NCBI GenBank assembly: GCA_035629775.1
Contig: DASPHG010000055.1
Coordinates: 55,110-119,109, forward strand
Length of the DNA: 64,000 bases
From: DASPHG01 sp035629775
GTDB lineage: Bacteria; Actinomycetota; Thermoleophilia; Solirubrobacterales; Thermoleophilaceae
Reading direction: 5' to 3'
The translations under genes were made by a program, and so were the position numbers. How positions within the stretch are numbered: the stretch's first letter is position 1; every line of letters begins with the position of its first letter. Of the stretch, positions 41,704-50,396 are shown in pieces. The notes beneath the pieces were generated by a model. The model was not told the origin of the DNA, ran no database searches, and saw only the letters and a list, made by a program, of their open reading frames with translations.

Positions 41704-42698
41704 CCGCCGCAGCGGCGGAAGCGGAAGCTGCGCTGCGCTCGGTTGCCGGCGGCGTCGGTCGCGCTCACGCGAATCGCGTGCGCGCCGGCCGTCAGGCCCT
41801 CGACCGGGATGCGGGCGCTGAACCGCTTTCGCTCCACCCGCTTCAGAGTGCGGCCGCCGACTCGGACCCGCGCCGAGCGCAGACGCGAGTCGTCGATCAC
41901 CCGGAAGCGAGCGCGGAACGGATCGCTCGCGCAGGTCGACGGAATCCCCTCGGGCGCGCGGATGCGCGGCGCCTCGCCGTCGGGCTGGTCGCACGGCGAC
42001 CTGCTCTCGGCGGTCTGCGTCACGCCGTCGCGATAGGTGTAGGTCGCGCGATTCACCCAATGGCCGCTCTTCGGGCAGGTCGGCGGTGTCGTGAGGAAGC
42101 TGGTCTGCCTGCCGTCCTGCATGCCGGTGCGAGCCTCCCACACGCCGACCTGGCTCGTCGCGGCGCCGCCGTCGGGCGGTGTGCCGGGCAGCATCGGCAC
42201 ATCCAGGTCGATCGTGTTCTCGCCCACCTGGGCGCGCAGGATCACGCGCGCGCCCAGCTCGCGGATGGTCGCGATCAGGACCAGCTCGTCCTGGTTGTTG
42301 AAGAAGACGATGTCGACGGTCGCGTAGCGGTTGGGCCCGGGTACCCCGGTGTCGATCACCGTCTCGTCGGTTGCGACGCGGCTTCCCGGCGGACAGGCCT
42401 CGGCGCCCAGCGCCATCAGCTCAGGATCCGATGCGGCGCACTGAGGGATCGCAGACGTGTCGAAGCGCGCTCCCTCGGCGAGCTCGACGTGCAGGTGGCT
42501 GAAGGCGCGCGGCTTTGCCTCCGGGTCGTCGGTGTTGAACCAGTCGATGTCGTACGCGCGACCCGTCGGCGCGCCGGGGACGCTGGTGCTGAACCGGTCC
42601 GCGTAGGTCTGGCGGGGTGGAGGCTCGGAGACCGCGCCCGCCTGGGAGGTGGCGCTCGCCAACGCCAGTCCGATCGTCAGAAGAACCCTCCCCCGCAT
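41700..42698 (-). CDS. Secreted protein of unknown function, TetR-adjacent
   Basis: 332 residues from ATG 42698; a GTG at 42719 falls inside the operator palindrome and is less likely. Signal peptide GRVLLTIGLALASATSQAGA. Mature part has a beta-rich domain (AYDIDWFNTDDPEAKPRAFSHLHVELAEG, Cys pairs IPQCAAS and EACPPGS), then a C-terminal Ig-like module with PSTCASDPFRARFRVIDDSRLRSARVRVGGR and AGAHAIRVSATDAAGNRAQRSFRFRRC, a common surface-protein end in this group. No enzymatic motif recognised. Confidence 0.75.
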   Translation of the reverse strand: MRGRVLLTIGLALASATSQAGAVSEPPPRQTYADRFSTSVPGAPTGRAYDIDWFNTDDPEAKPRAFSHLHVELAEGARFDTSAIPQCAASDPELMALGAEACPPGSRVATDETVIDTGVPGPNRYATVDIVFFNNQDELVLIATIRELGARVILRAQVGENTIDLDVPMLPGTPPDGGAATSQVGVWEARTGMQDGRQTSFLTTPPTCPKSGHWVNRATYTYRDGVTQTAESRSPCDQPDGEAPRIRAPEGIPSTCASDPFRARFRVIDDSRLRSARVRVGGRTLKRVERKRFSARIPVEGLTAGAHAIRVSATDAAGNRAQRSFRFRRCGG

Positions 42699-42709
42699 GG
42701 CGGCGGAGA

Positions 42710-42730
42710 TTACTGCCACAGTGGCAGTAA
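42710..42730. promoter_or_regulatory. Palindromic operator between TetR gene and secreted-protein gene
   Basis: Perfect 10-base arms TTACTGCCAC and GTGGCAGTAA flank one central A. It lies two bases after the TetR gene's stop codon and 12 bases before the ATG of the next gene in the same direction. Size and symmetry are those of a TetR-family binding site, so TetR probably represses the downstream secreted protein and hydrolase. Confidence 0.65.
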
Positions 42731-42731
42731 G

Positions 42732-43355
42732 TCAACCGGATGCGTAAATCGCCCGGACCCAGATCTCGGCGAGGGTGTCCACGAGCGGGCCGGGGTCCGC
42801 CTGCGGCCTCCCGATCAGCTGCTCGAAGAAGCAGCCCAGGTTCATCGTGACGAGGGCGCGAGCGGTGGCCTCGGCGTCGAGCCCCGCGGAGCGGCCCGCC
42901 TCGCTCTCGGCCCGGATGTAGCCGGCGAGCTCCGCGATCGGCGGCTCGGTGAACTCGCGCCAGACGCGCTCGGCGTCGGTGTCGTGGCCGGAGGACTCGC
43001 GCAGTGCCCGCAGGAGCTCGCCGTGCTCCATGTACACGCGGGCAACGGTCATCAGCAGGGCGCGGGCCCACTCGTGCGGCGAGTCGTGGTGCGCACCCCG
43101 TATCGCCTGGGCGCGTGTATCGATCTCGGCGCGAAGCGGGGCGACCAGACGGGCGATGAGCTCGTGGCGACTGCGGAAGTAGACGTAGAAGGACTTGCGC
43201 GACAGCGTCGTGCGCTCCATCACGGCCAAGACGGTCACCTCATGGGCAGGCCGCTCGCGCAGCAGCGACTCGGCCGCCTCCAGGATCTCGCGCTCGGCCT
43301 CCTCGGGCCGGCGTCGCCGGCGGCGGGGACGGTCGGCCGTCTCGGCGCGTGCCAC
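42732..43355 (-). CDS. TetR-family regulator
   Basis: 207 residues, GTG start. N-terminal HTH (ILEAAESLLRERPAHEVTVLAVMERTTLSRKSFYVYFRSRHELIARL) with the usual FYxYF signature; variable C-terminal ligand domain, TMNLGCFFEQLIGRP being its last helices. A palindrome immediately downstream is its probable operator. Divergent from the SDR operon with 26 bp between starts, so it may control both sides. Confidence 0.92.
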   Translation of the reverse strand: MARAETADRPRRRRRRPEEAEREILEAAESLLRERPAHEVTVLAVMERTTLSRKSFYVYFRSRHELIARLVAPLRAEIDTRAQAIRGAHHDSPHEWARALLMTVARVYMEHGELLRALRESSGHDTDAERVWREFTEPPIAELAGYIRAESEAGRSAGLDAEATARALVTMNLGCFFEQLIGRPQADPGPLVDTLAEIWVRAIYASG

Positions 43356-43381
43356 GCGGCGAGCCTACTCTTGCGCTTACG

Positions 43382-44248
43382 ATGCCGTTCGGCATGGCCG
43401 AGGGCACAAACCTGAGCGGCCGGCGCGTGCTGATCACGGGCGGCGCGCGCGGGATCGGGGCGGCGCTGGCGCGGCGTCTGCATGCGCGCGGCGCGCGCGT
43501 GGCCGTCGTCGGGCTGGAGTCGGATCTCCTGCAGGAGGTCGCTGCCTCGTGTGGCGACGCGCCGTGGGCCGAATGCGACGTGACCGACCGCGACGGCGTG
43601 GACGACGCGGTCGCGAAGATCGTGGACCAGCTCGGCGGGCTCGACGTCGTGGTCGCGAACGCCGGGGTGGCGGCCCAGCTCCCGATCGTGGGCGGCAACC
43701 CCGCCGTGATGGACCGGACGATCGCGGTGAACCTGATGGGCGTCTACAACACGCTGCGCGCGGCCGGGCCGCACGTGAGCCACGAGCGCGGCTATGCCCT
43801 CGTGGTCAGCTCGATGGCGGCCGCGTTCCACCTGCCGCTCCTGGGCGCGTACTGCGCGTCTAAGGCAGGGGCGGAGGCCCTCGGCAACTGCCTCCGGGCC
43901 GAGCTGCGGCCGACCGGCGCGCGCGTCGGCGTGGCCTACTTCGGCGAGCTCGAAACGGACATGACGAGCCGCGGCTTCGGCACCGAGGCGGCCGCGAAGC
44001 TGACCCGCGGCGCCCCGATGATGCGCCCGGCGAAGCTCGATGTGGGGATCGACCAGCTCGAGCGCGGCATCGCGCGGCGGGCGCGCCGGATCGTGGCGCC
44101 GCGCTGGATGGAGGTGTTCCTACCGGTGCGGATGGCGCTCTGGCCCGTGATCGAGCGGTTCCTCGAGCGGCGGCTGCCCGAGGCGCTCGAGGCCGCACGC
44201 CGGGAGGACGCGCCGCTCACGACGCCGCAGCCCGACTCGACCGGATGA
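43382..44248 (+). CDS. Short-chain dehydrogenase/reductase
   Basis: 288 residues from ATG 43382 (a second ATG is 12 bases on). Classical SDR: VLITGGARGIGAALARRL (TGxxxGIG), VANAGVAAQLP (NAG), catalytic S in LVVSSMAAAFHLPLLGAY then Y-C-A-S-K (YxxxK). NAD(P)-dependent oxidoreductase on an alcohol/ketone. The C-terminal ~60 residues (RRARRIVAPRWMEVFLPVRMALWPVIERFL) form a long amphipathic helix often seen in lipid-acting actinobacterial SDRs. Overlaps the next gene (ATGA). Confidence 0.92.
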   Translation: MPFGMAEGTNLSGRRVLITGGARGIGAALARRLHARGARVAVVGLESDLLQEVAASCGDAPWAECDVTDRDGVDDAVAKIVDQLGGLDVVVANAGVAAQLPIVGGNPAVMDRTIAVNLMGVYNTLRAAGPHVSHERGYALVVSSMAAAFHLPLLGAYCASKAGAEALGNCLRAELRPTGARVGVAYFGELETDMTSRGFGTEAAAKLTRGAPMMRPAKLDVGIDQLERGIARRARRIVAPRWMEVFLPVRMALWPVIERFLERRLPEALEAARREDAPLTTPQPDSTG

Positions 44249-44784
44249 CCGCGCGCATCGCGCCCGGTGGGCGCCGGGATGTCGGCGCGTTCACGTGGGC
44301 GTTCAGCCGGGTCGCGGGACGGGTCACGGGCACGAACCCGCCGAACCTGTTCCTGACGCTTGGCCGCCATCCGCGGCTCCTCCGCGGCTGGCTGCGCTTC
44401 GCGGGGAGGCTGATGCCGCGCGGCGTCCTTCAGCGCCGCGAAACCGAGCTCGTGATCCTGCGCGTGGCCCATCTCACCGGGTGCGACTACGAGTGGGCGC
44501 ACCACGTGCGCCTCGGCCGCCGGGCGGGCCTGCGCGCCGACGATCTCGACCGGATCCGCACCGGCCCGGACGCGGAGGGGTGGTCCGAGCGAGACCGCCT
44601 GCTGCTCGCCACGGTGGACACGCTCCATTCGGAGCGCGACCTCGATGATGCGCAGTGGCGCGACCTGCGCGCGCACCTGGGCGACCGCGAGACAATCGAG
44701 TTCCTGATGCTGGCAGGGCACTACGAGATGCTCGCGACCGTGATCAACACGCTGCGGATCGAGACCGACCGGCCGCGCTCGTGA
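44245..44784 (+). CDS. Carboxymuconolactone decarboxylase/AhpD-like protein
   Basis: 179 residues. All-helical CMD fold: LQRRETELVILRVAHLTGCDYEWAHHVRLGRRAGL with one Cys and the conserved E-x-x-H, but not the AhpD CxxC pair, so not a peroxidase-reductase. A second helix set WSERDRLLLATVDTLHSERDLDD completes the domain. Coupled to the SDR upstream and to the DUF3089 protein downstream (GTGA), likely one catabolic operon. Confidence 0.87.
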   Translation: MTARIAPGGRRDVGAFTWAFSRVAGRVTGTNPPNLFLTLGRHPRLLRGWLRFAGRLMPRGVLQRRETELVILRVAHLTGCDYEWAHHVRLGRRAGLRADDLDRIRTGPDAEGWSERDRLLLATVDTLHSERDLDDAQWRDLRAHLGDRETIEFLMLAGHYEMLATVINTLRIETDRPRS

Positions 44785-46127
44785 TCCGCGCGGCCGTCGT
44801 GACCGCGCTGCTCGCCACGGCCGCGCTTGCGGCGGCGCCGGCGGCGAGCGCCGAGGTCGTGTGGCTGTGTGAGCCCGGCATGGCCGACAACCCGTGCGAG
44901 ATCGCGCAGGACACGACGGTGCGCGAGCACGGCAAGCCCGACCGGGTCGAGACGCCGGTCACCGGCCCGCGTGGGGTCGACTGCTTCTACGTCTATCCGA
45001 CGGTCTCGAATCAGCCGACGCCGAACGCGAGCAAGAGCCGCGACCCCGAGCTCGAGTCGATCGCGAAGTACCAGGCCGCGCGCTTCTCGACCCAGTGCCG
45101 GGTGTTCGCGCCGATCTATCGCCAGACCACGCTCGCGTCGATCGCGGCGGGCATGACCGGTGGCAGCACGGGCGCGGACCGCGAGCTCGCCTTCTCGGAC
45201 GTCCTCGAGGCGTGGCGCGAGTACCTCGCCGAGGAGAACGGGGGCCGCGGCGTCGTGCTGGTCGGCCACTCGCAGGGCACGTTCATGCTGCGCGAGCTCG
45301 TCAAGCGCGAGATCGAGCAGCACAAGGAGCAGAGGCGGCTGATCGTCTCCGGGCTCCTGCTCGGCGGTGACGTCGAGGTGGCTAAGGGCAGGCTGGTGGG
45401 CGGCGACTTCGCCCGCACGGTGCTCTGCACCGAGCCCGCGCAGGTCGGCTGCATCGTCGCCTTCTCGACGTTCGCCGAGGACCCGCCCGAGGACGCGCGC
45501 TTCGGCACGACCGCCAACGAGGGGATGGAGGTCGCGTGCACCGACCCGCGCCTGCTCGCCGGGTGGACGGACCCGCTTCGGGTGCTTACGCCTAGCGAGC
45601 CGTTCGCGCCCGGGCTGATCCAGGCCGGGATCGTGATCACGTCCGGCGGAGTGCCGCCGACCGCGCCCACCACCTGGGTGGTCGCCCCCGATCGCTACGA
45701 GGGGACCTGCGACGTGATCAACGGCGCCCACGTGCTGCGCTACCACCCGCTGGGCGAGTCGCGCGCGCCGAACTACTACCCGCAGGAGACGTGGGGGACG
45801 CACCTGATCGACGTGAACCTCGCACTCGACCCGCTCGTCTCCCTCGTCGCGCAGCAGGCCGAGCGCTGGACCGATCCCCGGATCAGGCTGGCGCGCCGGT
45901 GTTCCTTCGATGACGCGCGGGTTCGCTTGTCGCTCCGCGGCCGCGACTCGGAGTTCGTCCGCCGGGTGGCCTTCAAGGCCGGGCGGCGGACGCTGGCGCG
46001 CGACGCGCGGGCGCCCTTCACCCGGACGGTCGACCCGACCGGCGGCAAGCTGCGCGCGGTGGCGTCGCTGAAGTACGGCGAGCCGGAGCGCCTCGTGCTG
46101 AAGCGCGGCCCCGCCCGCTGCGGCTGA
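44781..46127 (+). CDS. Secreted DUF3089 lipase-like alpha/beta hydrolase
   Basis: 448 residues, GTG start inside the preceding stop. Signal peptide (VVTALLATAALAAAPAASA). DUF3089 features: VVWLCEPGMADNPCEIAQDTTV, CFYVYPTVSNQPTPN, catalytic nucleophile elbow VLVGHSQGTFMLREL, and six or more Cys for disulfides. Members resemble lysophospholipases/lipases. C-terminal ~90 residues are a basic Ig-like tail (RRCSFDDARVRLSLRGRDSEF). Third gene of the SDR-CMD operon. Confidence 0.88.
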   Translation: MIRAAVVTALLATAALAAAPAASAEVVWLCEPGMADNPCEIAQDTTVREHGKPDRVETPVTGPRGVDCFYVYPTVSNQPTPNASKSRDPELESIAKYQAARFSTQCRVFAPIYRQTTLASIAAGMTGGSTGADRELAFSDVLEAWREYLAEENGGRGVVLVGHSQGTFMLRELVKREIEQHKEQRRLIVSGLLLGGDVEVAKGRLVGGDFARTVLCTEPAQVGCIVAFSTFAEDPPEDARFGTTANEGMEVACTDPRLLAGWTDPLRVLTPSEPFAPGLIQAGIVITSGGVPPTAPTTWVVAPDRYEGTCDVINGAHVLRYHPLGESRAPNYYPQETWGTHLIDVNLALDPLVSLVAQQAERWTDPRIRLARRCSFDDARVRLSLRGRDSEFVRRVAFKAGRRTLARDARAPFTRTVDPTGGKLRAVASLKYGEPERLVLKRGPARCG

Positions 46128-46130
46128 CGC

Positions 46131-46886
46131 TCAGTCGTAGCGGTTGACCACGCGCACGTTCAGCACGAGCATCACCACGCCCAGCCCGGCCACGACGCCG
46201 AAGCCGGGCAGCACGTCGCCCCAGTCGAGGTCGTGGAGGATCAGCGACCGGAGGGCCTCCATCAGGTAGGTCACGGGGTTGAGCGTGGCGGCGACCTCCA
46301 TCGGCTCCGTCAGCAGCTCGCGCGGCACGAGGTTGGGCGTCAGGAAGAGCAGCGGGAAGAAGATCATCCCGGCCGAGTTCGTCGCCGCGGCACTCCGCGT
46401 CTTCAGCGCGACGATCTGCAGGAAGCCGCCGTAGACGACTCCCCAGCCCGCCGTGAGCGCGATGAGCAGCACGAAGCCGGGCACGCCGCTCGCGATCTCG
46501 ATGCCGAACGGCAGTGCGATCAGGACGATCAGGACCGCGATGCCGACGCACTTGACGCCCTCGGCCCCGAGCCGACCGAGCACGATCGCGGCGCGCGGGA
46601 TCGGCGTCGCGCGCAGCTTGTCGAAGTAGCCCTCCTCGATCTCCTCGACGAGGAAGAGAGCCGCCATCCCGAACGACGCGGCCAGAAGCAACGTGGTCGG
46701 GAGCTGGAAGGCGCCGTACCCCTGACCCGCCAGGAATCCTGTGTCGTCGGAGGGGAAGATCTTGGCGGCCTGGCCGGTGTTGACGACCAGGAAGAAGATC
46801 GGGATGAACAGGGTGGGGAAGAGGGCGTCGGGGGTCCGCACGATCTCGCGGATTGCCCGCCCCACCAGCGGCAGCGTGGCGTTCAT
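46131..46886 (-). CDS. ABC-2 type exporter permease (DrrB-like)
   Basis: 251 residues with six membrane segments. ABC-2 pattern: RAIREIVRTPDALFPTLFIPIFFLVV, YFDKLRATPIPRAAIVLGRLGAEGV and the conserved glycine helix GMIFFPLLFLTPNLVPRELLTEPMEVAATLNPVTYLMEALR. Works with the ATPase encoded directly upstream (four-base overlap). Likely exports a hydrophobic small molecule, by family analogy with daunorubicin DrrAB. Confidence 0.92.
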   Translation of the reverse strand: MNATLPLVGRAIREIVRTPDALFPTLFIPIFFLVVNTGQAAKIFPSDDTGFLAGQGYGAFQLPTTLLLAASFGMAALFLVEEIEEGYFDKLRATPIPRAAIVLGRLGAEGVKCVGIAVLIVLIALPFGIEIASGVPGFVLLIALTAGWGVVYGGFLQIVALKTRSAAATNSAGMIFFPLLFLTPNLVPRELLTEPMEVAATLNPVTYLMEALRSLILHDLDWGDVLPGFGVVAGLGVVMLVLNVRVVNRYD

Positions 46887-47689
46887 CCGACGACCTCCTG
46901 CACCTCGCCCGCGGCCCGCTCGCGGGTGCGGCCGGTGGCATCGAGGAACACGTCGTCGAGTGTGGGCTCAGTGTCCGAGCCGGTGCGCTCGCGCAGCTCG
47001 CGCTTGAGCTCGCCGGGCGTCCCCTCGCGCACGATCCGCCCGCCGTCGATGATCGCGAGCCGGTCGCAGAGCTGGTCGGCCTCCTCGAGGTACTGGGTGG
47101 TCAGGAAGACCGTGGTCCCGCGCGCGTTGATCCGCCGCATCTCATCCCAGACCGTCAGGCGGCTGGCGGGGTCGAGCCCGGTCGTGGGCTCGTCTAGGAA
47201 GAGCACCTCGGGCTGGTGGACGAGCGCCGACGCCAGGTCGAGGCGCCGCTTCATCCCGCCCGAGTAGCCCTTGATCCTGCGGTCGGCGGCGTCGGTCAGC
47301 TCCACGAGCTCGATCAGCTCCTGTGCGCGCTGGCCCGACTCGGCCGGGGTCATCCCGAACAGGCGGCCCTGGAGCACGAGCAGCTCGCGCCCGGTCTGGC
47401 GCGGGTCGAGCCCCGCCTCCTGCAGCGCCACGCCGATCTTCCTCCGCGCCTCGTCGGGGTCGCGCACCACGTCGACGCCTGCCACGTGCGCCTCGCCCGC
47501 GGTGGTCGACAGCAGCGTGGTCAGCATCCGGACGGTCGTGGACTTGCCGGCGCCGTTCGGCCCGAGAAAGCCGAACACCTCGCCGGCGCGGACACTCAGG
47601 TCGACGCCGCGGACGGCCTCGACCGTGCCCTCGCGGCTCGTGTAGTGCTTCACGAGGCCGCGGGCCTCGACGGCGGCGTTGTCGCTCAT
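46883..47689 (-). CDS. ABC exporter ATPase (DrrA-like)
   Basis: 268 residues, ATG 47689. Walker A FLGPNGAGKST, Q-loop, signature YSGGMKRRLDLA, Walker B VLFLDEPTTGLDP, H-switch TVFLTTQYLEEADQL and a C-terminal acidic extension typical of DrrA. Pairs with the ABC-2 permease. Starts 11 bases after the R2-like oxidase stop, so the three genes form an operon. Confidence 0.94.
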   Translation of the reverse strand: MSDNAAVEARGLVKHYTSREGTVEAVRGVDLSVRAGEVFGFLGPNGAGKSTTVRMLTTLLSTTAGEAHVAGVDVVRDPDEARRKIGVALQEAGLDPRQTGRELLVLQGRLFGMTPAESGQRAQELIELVELTDAADRRIKGYSGGMKRRLDLASALVHQPEVLFLDEPTTGLDPASRLTVWDEMRRINARGTTVFLTTQYLEEADQLCDRLAIIDGGRIVREGTPGELKRELRERTGSDTEPTLDDVFLDATGRTRERAAGEVQEVVG

Positions 47690-47700
47690 GCCCCTACAAA

Positions 47701-48582
47701 CTAGGCGGGCGCCGAAAACTCATCGGTCTCGGCACGCCAGACCGTTTCCAGCGGCACCCCGATCAGCTTCAGCCGGCGCGTCAGGCCGCCCAGTGCGAAC
47801 TCGCGAATGTCCTCCTGGGTCACGCCGAGGAGCTCGCCGGAGCCGTTCCCGTCCCCGGGCGGCTTGAGCGACTCGGCGACGGACGGCAGCAGCTCCCTGA
47901 GCGTGGTGCGGACGGATTCGGCCTGCTCGGGGTGGTCGCGAACTGTCTCGCGAAGGAACCAGACGCCGTAGCCGATGTGGCGCGTCTCGTCGTGGTGGAT
48001 CTTCGAGTAGCCGTCCACGAATCCCGGGAGCAGGGCCTCGCGGTTCAGGTAGTCCGTCACGAACTTGAAGGTGGTCAGGCCGAGCGTGCTCTCGAGCACG
48101 AGGTGGTAGAGCGTCACGAACCTGACCTTGGCGGCCAGGTCCGCCGGGGCGGACATGAGCGCCTCGTGCGCCTCCACGAGCGCCACGTCGAAGATCTGGC
48201 GAAACGCGTCGGATACCTGCTCCCGCGCGCGGTCCACGTGCTCGGCGATCAGCTGCGGCTCGCCGACGACCTCGTCGCGGAAGCGGGCGTAGAACTGCAT
48301 GTGGCGGGCCTCATCCACCTGTTGCGTCGAGAGGAACGTGGCCTCCTCCTCCGATCCGTGCGCGGCCACGAGCCCCGTGAACTTCGTCGTGATCCGCTCC
48401 TCGGCGACCATCAGCGAGGCCAGCGCGAAGTGCACGATCTCGCGGATCTGCGGGTCGATCCCAGGCCACTGCTCACGGTCCCGTGACAGATCCACCTCGA
48501 ACGGATTCCACTGCGAGTCCTCCCAGCGCCGGTAGAGCGTCTGGGGGTCGTTCAGCTGAATCTCGCTCACGGGCACCATCAT
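47701..48582 (-). CDS. R2-like ligand-binding oxidase (R2lox-type ferritin-fold protein)
   Basis: 293 residues from ATG 48582 (or 48579), shorter than class I R2 proteins (~320-380). Predicted dinuclear metal ligands: E61 (VAEERI), E91 and H94 (DEARH), E164 (VLES), E199 and H202 (DETRHIGYG). The spacing matches R2lox (Rv0233-like) rather than classic NrdB/NrdF, and Y159 aligns with the Tyr of the Val-Tyr ether cross-link, whose Val partner is Ile (I64) here. No large NrdA/E subunit is nearby. Divergent from ferredoxin and FprA genes. Confidence 0.75.
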   Translation of the reverse strand: MMVPVSEIQLNDPQTLYRRWEDSQWNPFEVDLSRDREQWPGIDPQIREIVHFALASLMVAEERITTKFTGLVAAHGSEEEATFLSTQQVDEARHMQFYARFRDEVVGEPQLIAEHVDRAREQVSDAFRQIFDVALVEAHEALMSAPADLAAKVRFVTLYHLVLESTLGLTTFKFVTDYLNREALLPGFVDGYSKIHHDETRHIGYGVWFLRETVRDHPEQAESVRTTLRELLPSVAESLKPPGDGNGSGELLGVTQEDIREFALGGLTRRLKLIGVPLETVWRAETDEFSAPA

Positions 48583-48604
48583 GCCGTTTCGTAGGCTGCA
48601 CGGC

Positions 48605-48895
48605 ATGACGTACGTGATCGCCGGCAGCTGCATCAAGGACGACTCGTGCATCGAGGTCTGTCCCGTGGACTGCATCCACCCGAAGGTCGGCGCGCCCGAC
48701 TTCGAGACCGCGGAGCAGCTCTACATCGACCCTGCCGTGTGCATCGACTGCGACGCCTGCGTGGAGGCGTGCCCCGTCGACGCGATCTTCGCCGACTTCG
48801 AGGTGCCCGAGAAGTTCGCCTACATGCTGGACGTGAACGCGGAGTTCTTCTCGGAGAAGAGCACCGCCGAGCGGACGGCCGCGGCAGCCTCCTGA
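48605..48895 (+). CDS. fdxA: 7Fe-type ferredoxin
   Basis: 96 residues from ATG 48605. N-terminal MTYVIAGSCIKDDSCIEVCPVDCI (Cys spacing of a [3Fe-4S]-type or mixed site) and CIDCDACVEACPVDAI for a [4Fe-4S] cluster. Matches FdxA-like ferredoxins of actinobacteria. Small cytosolic electron carrier, likely reduced by the FprA encoded next, with TGATG stop-start coupling. Confidence 0.93.
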   Translation: MTYVIAGSCIKDDSCIEVCPVDCIHPKVGAPDFETAEQLYIDPAVCIDCDACVEACPVDAIFADFEVPEKFAYMLDVNAEFFSEKSTAERTAAAAS

Positions 48896-50262
48896 TGGGT
48901 CCGCGGGTCGCGATCGTCGGCGCCGGGCCGGCCGGCGCCTTCGCGGCCGACCGCCTGCTGCGCCGGCGCGGCGACGCGCGCGTCGACCTGTTCGAACGGC
49001 TGCCCACGCCGTGGGGGCTGCTCCGCAGCGGTGTGGCGCCGGACCACCAGGAGATCAAGCGCCTTGACGAGCGCTTCGACGCGGACACCTTCGGCCGTGG
49101 CTGCCGCTTCTTCGGCAACGTCGAGGTGGGCGTCGACATCTCGCACGCCGAGCTGATGAAGCACTACACCGCGGTGATCTACGCCACCGGCGCCCAGACC
49201 GACAAGTCGCTCGGGATCCCGGGGGAGGACCTCCCCGGCAGCTGGGCCGCGACCGAGTTCGTCGCCTGGTACAACGGCCATCCCGACTACCGCGGGCTCG
49301 AGTTCGACCTGTCGGCCTCGCGCGCGGTCGTGATCGGCAACGGCAACGTGGCCGCCGACGTCGTCCGGATCCTCACCCGCGACGTGGAGGAGCTCGCGCG
49401 CACGGACGTCGCGGACCATGCCCTGGATGCGCTGCGCGAGAGCCGGGTCGAGGAGGTCGTCGTGCTCGGGCGCCGCGGGCCCGCCCAGGCCGCGTTCACC
49501 AGCTCAGAGCTGCGCGAACTGGGGCACATGGCCGACGTCGACCTGCATGTGGTCCCCGACGAGATCGAGCTGGACCCCGTCTCGCGCGAGTGGCTGGCCG
49601 AGGAGGGGACCTTCACGGCCCGAAAGAACGTCCAGCTCCTGCGCGAGTTCGCCGCTGGGGGGCCCCAGGGGGACGCCCGCCGGCGGATCGTGCTCCGCTT
49701 CCTGCGCTCTCCGGTCGAGATCCGCGGTGAGGGGCGGGTGGAGGCCGTCGACATCGGCCGCAACGAGATCGTGCGTTCCGACGACGGCGCGGTGCGCGCT
49801 CGCGCGCTCGACGAGGCGCTTGAGTCGATCGAGTGCGGACTCGTGTTGCGCTCGGTCGGCTATCAGGCCGTTCCGTTGCCGGACGTCCCCTTCGACGAGC
49901 GGAGCTACGTGCTGCCCAACGAGGGCGGGCGGGTGCACCAGCCCGGCGGGGACCCGCTGACCGGCGTCTACGCGGTCGGCTGGATCAAGCGCGGGCCCAC
50001 CGGCATCCTGGGCACGAACAAGCGCGACGCCGACGAGACCGTCGCCTGCCTGACCGAGGACCTCGACTCGGGCGCCCTCCCGATCGAGGCGCTGCCCGGC
50101 GCGGAGGAGATCGAGGCGCTGCTGGCTCAGCGCAAGCCGGATCTCGTGACCGCGGACGGCTGGCGCGCGATCGACACCACGGAGCGCGAGCGGGGCGCGA
50201 GCCAGGAGCGCCCACGCGTCAAGTTGAGCTCGCGCCCGGAGCTGCTCGAAGCCGCGCGCTAG
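48895..50262 (+). CDS. fprA: FprA-type ferredoxin/adrenodoxin-NADP+ reductase
   Basis: 455 residues, the same length as mycobacterial FprA (456). FAD site VAIVGAGPAGAFAADRLL; LPTPWGLLRSGVAPDHQEIK; NADP site VVIGNGNVAADVVRIL; GRRGPAQAAFTSSELREL; C-terminal GWIKRGPTGILGTNKRDADETV. The enzyme reduces ferredoxin with NADPH. Start ATG overlaps the ferredoxin stop by one base. The pair is divergent from the R2-like oxidase and could supply its electrons. Confidence 0.96.
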   Translation: MGPRVAIVGAGPAGAFAADRLLRRRGDARVDLFERLPTPWGLLRSGVAPDHQEIKRLDERFDADTFGRGCRFFGNVEVGVDISHAELMKHYTAVIYATGAQTDKSLGIPGEDLPGSWAATEFVAWYNGHPDYRGLEFDLSASRAVVIGNGNVAADVVRILTRDVEELARTDVADHALDALRESRVEEVVVLGRRGPAQAAFTSSELRELGHMADVDLHVVPDEIELDPVSREWLAEEGTFTARKNVQLLREFAAGGPQGDARRRIVLRFLRSPVEIRGEGRVEAVDIGRNEIVRSDDGAVRARALDEALESIECGLVLRSVGYQAVPLPDVPFDERSYVLPNEGGRVHQPGGDPLTGVYAVGWIKRGPTGILGTNKRDADETVACLTEDLDSGALPIEALPGAEEIEALLAQRKPDLVTADGWRAIDTTERERGASQERPRVKLSSRPELLEAAR

Positions 50263-50396
50263 TGCCAGGCTTCTCGCGCGAGGTGGCGAAATCGCGCTCA
50301 GGCACCTAGAGTTGCGCAAGACGCTGGTGCTGACCCGATCTGGCCCGCGTCGTGTGTTGTGGGCAGAGTCGGGAGAAACCGGGGCGAAGACCTGTA

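Noticed and set aside
43382..43395. ATGCCG-TT-CGGCAT palindrome at the SDR start as a second TetR operator
   Set aside because: Short, inside the first codons, and unlike the 42710 operator; probably chance.
48646..48894. Upstream extension of the FprA frame
   Set aside because: It is a second-frame reading of the ferredoxin gene; ATG 48895 matches FprA length.
50263..50396. Inverted repeat GTGCC...GGCAC as a terminator after FprA
   Set aside because: The arms are short and the loop is long and imperfect; too weak to list.
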